This document shows, one piece after another, positions 21,760-24,954 of a DNA stretch of 24,954 nt. The stretch lies in the NCBI GenBank assembly GCA_049965935.1, contig JBMFVP010000024.1:1-24954 (forward strand), in the 5' to 3' direction. Both the position numbers and the translations under genes were made by a program. Position 1 is the stretch's first letter; each line of letters opens with the position of its first letter. Source of the DNA: Thermocladium sp049965935. GTDB lineage: Archaea; Thermoproteota; Thermoprotei; Thermoproteales; Thermocladiaceae. The notes beneath the pieces were generated by a model. The model was not told the origin of the DNA. It searched no databases and saw only the letters and a list, made by a program, of their open reading frames with translations.

Positions 21760-22028
21760 ATCCACGCCTTCTCCTTAGAAACACGGCTAACGTTACCGGA
21801 GCCCAGCCTCTAATGGATCCACTTGTTAATCAATTAGACCTCAGCTCGGTCTCCTCTAGTAATGACGGGATTTCCCGAGAACCATTACCGTATGAATTCC
21901 CTACCTCATTAACTTGTGAGACTTATTCCCAAATTGTCGGCAGAGGGACTGAGACATTGATGGGCCCAAATAACTTCGCATAATGCGTCTCCACAATGAT
22001 TGGCGATTTATTGCTAGTGGCTATCAAT
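21760..22028. other. Intergenic stretch before tRNA-Arg, no gene seen
   Basis: I find no frame with family resemblance and no C/D box pair. A small perfect hairpin, CGGGA-TT-TCCCG, lies at about 21867-21878. Confidence 0.4.
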
Positions 22029-22039
22029 GTTTTTAAACG
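22029..22039 (+). promoter_or_regulatory. tRNA-Arg TATA box
   Basis: GTTTTTAAACG is centred 26 bases before the first tRNA base, 22060. Confidence 0.6.
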
Positions 22040-22059
22040 CTGAGCAACAAGCTTCTTGG

Positions 22060-22139
22060 GGACCCGTAGCTCAGCATGGAATCAGAGCGACGGCCTCCGG
22101 AGCCGTAGGCCGTGGGTTCAAATCCCACCGGGTCCGCCA
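22060..22139 (+). tRNA. tRNA-Arg (anticodon CCG), CCA encoded, no intron
   Basis: A full cloverleaf. Acceptor stem GGACCCG (22060-22066) with CGGGTCC (22129-22135); D stem GCTC/GAGC; anticodon stem ACGGC/GCCGT with loop CTCCGGA, giving CCG at 22097-22099; five-base variable loop; T stem GTGGG/CCCAC with TTCAAAT. Discriminator G at 22136, then CCA at 22137-22139. It reads CGG codons. The encoded CCA and the lack of an intron are worth noting because many Thermoproteales tRNA genes carry introns. Confidence 0.95.
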
Positions 22140-22291
22140 CTAAATGCTCTCCCGCATTATATAGCCATTTCATTAACTCCTGGAAATTGATTATATGAGG
22201 CTCCGCCACTTCATTGCGTCGCTCGCCCCGGCCAGTCTCCGTGGCGTGGGATCGTATTTATAACTTCATGGATGGATTTGCCGGTGAATGT

Positions 22292-23818
22292 TCATATGGT
22301 GGTGAGTAGTCTCATTAATTCCCTCTCATATACAGTGGCCACGAGCCTATTGTCATGATCGACAACGCCGATTATGGGTGCCTCGGTCTCCCTAAACTTC
22401 CTCAACACATCTATTATCCTTGCGTCGCTGCTCACAGTTATCAATTCGTTTAATGGCAACGAGCAGGCAAGCGTTGATTCATAGATCGCTGGATCCACCT
22501 CCAGTAATTGATGGACGGATAGGTAACCTAGGGGCTTGTTCTCCTCGTTGACGATGACGATCGCCCTGACATCTCTCTCCACCATACTATTCACGATGCG
22601 CCTAAGGTCATCGCCGCACGTGGCAGTGAGGGGTTTCAACTGCTTGCCGATGCTCATTATATCATTATTAAGCCTAACCCTAACGGCGGCATTGATTTGA
22701 GTCGCCGGTTTAAGCGCGGCTCGAAAGATGAGGGGCACCAACAGCGCGTTAACTATTAATGATAAGGTCAAGTAGGAGTACGTGGGCTTGGTTATAAAGC
22801 CCATCGTTAATAATGAGACGAGCAGCGATGCATCCACCCCTCCCTTCGTGGACGTGCCGAGACCGTTGGTGAGCACATCGCTCCTAAGCGCCAGGGCAGC
22901 CAAGGCTCCGGCGGCGACCTTGGATGACAGGAGAACCAGCGATATCGCAATGCCTATCAACAGCAAGTACAGGCTTATTCTGGCGAAGTATAAACCTATG
23001 CTGACGAAGAAGAGGGGCTCGAAGAAGCCGTAAGTGAAGCCGTGCAGTTTCTCAAGTAGTTCCGGCCTATCCTTGAAATACTTCCTTAGAAGTATGCCCA
23101 GGAACAGCGCGGTCACGGCTGAATTGAAGTTGACCAGCTCGGCTAGGAAGGACGCCACGAGTATCAATGAAACCACCGCGGCGAACTCGACCTCCCTAAC
23201 CTTGATGTAGCCCTCAATGTATTCGAAGAACCTGGAAACCCAAGGCCCCACCGCGAAGATCAGCGCCACCAGCAGGACCATACCCATCAACGTCAAGGCG
23301 GAGTTCCTCAATCGTAGGGTGAGCAGTATTGCAAATAGTATTATTGATATGACCTCAATCAACACGCCCTGCTGGAAAAGCGATTCCCCCAGGTTGGTCT
23401 TAGCGATGCCTAGATCCATGAGTAGCCTAGCCAGCGGCCCGACGCTGGTCATTATGAGGGGTATCACGAGAAGCGGGTCTGGTTTCAATCCCATAACCAT
23501 GAGCGATGCATAGACGGCTGCGAATGGTAGGGCTAATTCCATGGCTGCGGCAATCAATGTATTGGCGCTTAACTTGCCATTTACGTCGAATTCCTCGGCC
23601 CCGGACAGGAATAGCAGTAGCGTTATGCCTAGCGAGGATACGAATTGAATTGTAGCGTTCACGTGGACCAAGCCGGTCACGCCGCCGCCCAAGATGATGC
23701 CCACAACGATGGCGCCGATGAATGGTATTAATTTTGCCCTAAGGAATAATTCCTCAAAGGCCTTCGCCAGCACCAGCATTATGCCCAGATACAGCAACGA
23801 CAACACCGCCTCGCTCAT
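22292..23818 (-). CDS. CPA2-family cation/proton antiporter with C-terminal CBS pair
   Basis: A 508-residue membrane protein with about 12 hydrophobic helices (to about residue 370) and a cytoplasmic CBS pair (about 387-508: LKPLTATCGDDLRRIVNSM, AIVIVNEENKPLGYLS, ARIIDVLRKF). TSVGPLARLLMDLG matches the CPA2 TSVG motif, and Lys300 in SSKVAAG matches the conserved TM10 lysine. The ion-binding pair of the unwound helix, DD in NapA-type or ND-like in others, reads Ile154-Glu155 (VLIEVI), a single glutamate, so ion choice or stoichiometry may differ. CBS domains suggest control by adenine nucleotides. ATG 23818 has a TATA box at 23841-23850. Substrate (Na+ or K+) is not readable. Confidence 0.85.
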   Translation of the reverse strand: MSEAVLSLLYLGIMLVLAKAFEELFLRAKLIPFIGAIVVGIILGGGVTGLVHVNATIQFVSSLGITLLLFLSGAEEFDVNGKLSANTLIAAAMELALPFAAVYASLMVMGLKPDPLLVIPLIMTSVGPLARLLMDLGIAKTNLGESLFQQGVLIEVISIILFAILLTLRLRNSALTLMGMVLLVALIFAVGPWVSRFFEYIEGYIKVREVEFAAVVSLILVASFLAELVNFNSAVTALFLGILLRKYFKDRPELLEKLHGFTYGFFEPLFFVSIGLYFARISLYLLLIGIAISLVLLSSKVAAGALAALALRSDVLTNGLGTSTKGGVDASLLVSLLTMGFITKPTYSYLTLSLIVNALLVPLIFRAALKPATQINAAVRVRLNNDIMSIGKQLKPLTATCGDDLRRIVNSMVERDVRAIVIVNEENKPLGYLSVHQLLEVDPAIYESTLACSLPLNELITVSSDARIIDVLRKFRETEAPIIGVVDHDNRLVATVYERELMRLLTTI

Positions 23819-23840
23819 AGCCGATGAGCATTTCCGGTTC

Positions 23841-23850
23841 TCAATTAAAT
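23841..23850 (-). promoter_or_regulatory. TATA box of the antiporter gene
   Basis: ATTTAATTGA on the minus strand, centred about 28 bases before ATG 23818. Confidence 0.5.
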
Positions 23851-23938
23851 GTTTGCGGCCATAAACTAGATAATCCCATGACGCCTCGGCGTATTCATGG
23901 ATAACCCATGCCCGGTTCCCGCTCTCTTGCGCCGCTCC

Positions 23939-24098
23939 TCAGCCCCGCGAATGCACCCCCATAATGAGCCCCTCGATTTCCTTAATGCCCTCCTCATAAT
24001 TGGGATTATTTTCCCGCGAATAACTAGGCCCGGGGTAAACGGCTTCTCCGGGGGCCTATATGGAAGTCCAGCGACGTGCCTATTATTTGTTCTTCCAT
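23939..24098 (-). pseudogene. Frameshifted N-terminal remnant of a PLP-dependent Cys/Met metabolism enzyme
   Basis: From ATG 24098 the frame reads MEEQIIGTSLDFHIG. A +1 shift near 24055 then continues APGEAVYPGPSYSRENNPNY and EEGIKEIEGLIMGVHSRG to a TGA at 23939-23941. YSRENNPNY followed by a charged helix and (L/I)EG is the signature of the N-terminal part of cystathionine gamma-synthase / gamma-lyase-type enzymes (YxRxxNPT...LExxIAxLEG). The remaining roughly 330 residues, including the PLP lysine, are gone. The plus-strand frame over the same bases has no such resemblance. Assignment is by motif recall, not search. Confidence 0.5.
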
Positions 24099-24184
24099 AA
24101 TGTGAGCCGGTAGTTGTGCAATTGAGATTGAATTGGTGGAGGAATTTAATATTGCATTAATTATATATGGTTGTTTTGCATTCA

Positions 24185-24583
24185 TTATAGTTGCTGTATG
24201 GGGCCATGGGCTATCAGCAGCATTATCCCAGGTATTAATCCGCTGAATATCAGCGCAATTATGGCCCAGCCGAGGGAGTTCATCGACTTCAGCGAGGCTA
24301 TGTCGCCGGAGTTGGCCGCCTTGTACATCCTGTATATCCTAATGGTCACAATTATTGACACGGCGAACATTATCAGAAATATTATGCCCGCTCCTATGAG
24401 GTAGCCGGCCGCCACCGCGGCGCCGTACGGCGCCATGCTGCTTATAATCGCCACCTCCGCGAAGTAAACTATGGCCGCTATTATGAAGACCAACAACGCC
24501 AGTATAGCGAATATTAGGCCCACCAGGAGCTCTGTCCTTATGCTGCCCAGAGCCGGGTTTTGGGGTTGACTTGGCCCTGACAT
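24185..24583 (-). CDS. Four-helix membrane protein, function unknown
   Basis: A 132-residue hydrophobic protein. Its first 17 residues are polar and rich in Pro/Gln (SGPSQPQNPALG). Membrane segments follow at about 19-42, 55-84 and 103-127, the middle one long enough to be two. A short basic, soluble stretch (RIYRMYKAANSG) lies before the last helix. It is broadly like small archaeal DUF973/DUF996-type membrane proteins, but I cannot name the family. A TTG at 24586 would add one residue; ATG 24583 is preferred because the TATA box at 24606-24615 is centred 27 bases upstream. Confidence 0.6.
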   Translation of the reverse strand: MSGPSQPQNPALGSIRTELLVGLIFAILALLVFIIAAIVYFAEVAIISSMAPYGAAVAAGYLIGAGIIFLIMFAVSIIVTIRIYRMYKAANSGDIASLKSMNSLGWAIIALIFSGLIPGIMLLIAHGPIQQL

Positions 24584-24605
24584 CAATTTAATGCATAATT
24601 TGAAT

Positions 24606-24615
24606 GTTTTTAAGC
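24606..24615 (-). promoter_or_regulatory. TATA box of the four-helix membrane protein gene
   Basis: GCTTAAAAAC on the minus strand, centred 27 bases before ATG 24583. Confidence 0.55.
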
Positions 24616-24829
24616 TTTCTGTAGAATACTAAATTAATTAATAAAATAATAAATCTTTGATAATTTAATTAAATAAAGTTATTAGAGTTATTACTAATTA
24701 AACAGAATAATAAACGGTATAATTCCTGGAAGCCAATGAATCGCGGCCAGCTAGCCATCATTGCTAATCAACAGACACGCTTTGGCTTAATCATAGTTAT
24801 TTCGCGAGGCGCTGCTTGACTCGCATAAT
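24616..24829. other. AT-rich intergenic stretch, no gene seen
   Basis: Bases 24627-24722 are almost pure A/T with many TTAATTA-type repeats; the rest is ordinary. I see no reading frame, tRNA or origin-recognition-like box. Confidence 0.4.
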
Positions 24830-24903
24830 TGATGGTCAGCGTTATCGGACCCTGATAAAACAAACATCAAACCTCGCCCCTTTATGGCGGGGAGGAGGTC
24901 AGA
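24830..24903 (+). mobile_element. Solo tnpB right-end / omega-RNA-like hairpin
   Basis: CCTCGCC (24876-24882) pairs with GGCGGGG (24886-24896 region, one G-U) around a short loop, followed by AGGAGGTCAG. The block GGCGGGGAGGAGGTCAG is identical to 73-89. A short open frame across it reads NIKPRPFMAGRRSE, like the tails of some TnpB proteins. No transposase or nuclease domain precedes it. It is either the scar of a lost element or a stand-alone guide RNA end. The following bases (AATATTATAACTC...) would be the guide. Confidence 0.45.
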
Positions 24904-24954
24904 ATATTATAACTCATCCGCGCATGCACAATGCATGGTTGGGAAGAAGATAAC

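Noticed and set aside
23897..24100. 67-residue plus-strand frame after the antiporter gene
   Set aside because: No family resemblance; the opposite strand of the same bases holds a convincing PLP-enzyme remnant.
24627..24722. AT-rich tract as a replication origin
   Set aside because: No origin-recognition-like boxes and no cdc6/orc gene nearby; AT-richness alone is not enough.

Overview
The window looks like chromosomal DNA of a thermophilic crenarchaeon (Thermoproteota), most likely a Thermoproteales relative of Caldivirga, Vulcanisaeta or Thermocladium; the genus is inference only. Supporting signs are an archaeal translation factor (aIF1A), a DRG/Obg-type GTPase with a TGS domain, an Ard1-type N-acetyltransferase, a Ser/His archaeal signal peptidase, an RNase P protein-like ORF, a tRNA-Arg with encoded CCA, and above all the promoter style. 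Most transcription units have an A/T-rich TATA box centred about 25-29 bases before the start codon, so mRNAs should be leaderless or nearly so. Recognisable Shine-Dalgarno sequences occur mainly inside operons. Base composition is near 50% GC in genes and AT-rich between them.

Layout. 1-101: 3' end of a tnpB-type transposon gene. 368-1772: a small membrane protein (-), signal peptidase I and an overlapping Ard1/RimI acetyltransferase. 1963-2494: decayed glycogen-debranching-type glucosidase containing a run of 16 C. 2554-7973: a complete histidine-utilisation operon in the order hutU-hutG-hutH-hutI, each junction overlapping, driven by one leaderless promoter. 8034-10119: an arginine deiminase-family enzyme with its own promoter, then an eIF2B-like protein. 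10116-10493: an unrecognised protein (-). 10494-10963: a long intergenic region with inverted repeats, a possible structured small RNA and a perfect 14-bp tandem repeat just upstream of the ilvD promoter. 10964-14102: dihydroxy-acid dehydratase, a metallo-beta-lactamase-fold hydrolase and a Nudix hydrolase. 14131-18737 (-): glycolate/D-lactate dehydrogenase FAD subunit, its Fe-S partner and a MOFRL-type glycerate kinase, followed by the wreck of an MFS transporter. 18820-21759: a solo Cas4-like nuclease, a TGS GTPase, a 42-residue membrane protein, an Rpp29-like protein, a tnpB tail and aIF1A. 22060-22139: tRNA-Arg(CCG). 22292-24583: a CPA2-type antiporter with CBS domains, a frameshifted remnant of a PLP-dependent sulfur amino acid enzyme, and a four-helix membrane protein. 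The last 370 bases are AT-rich and end in a third tnpB-right-end-like hairpin.

How it fits together. HutH, HutU, HutI and HutG would take histidine through urocanate, imidazolonepropionate and formiminoglutamate to glutamate plus formamide, without folate. The deiminase next door suggests that arginine or another guanidino compound is also used as a nitrogen or carbon source. The leftward operon would oxidise a 2-hydroxy acid (glycolate, D-lactate or D-glycerate) and phosphorylate glycerate; its likely uptake gene has decayed. The window mixes housekeeping genes with catabolic islands and several gene corpses (glucosidase, transporter, PLP enzyme, three tnpB tails), so it looks like a plastic, gene-losing part of the chromosome. 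No CRISPR array, rRNA or intact mobile element is present.
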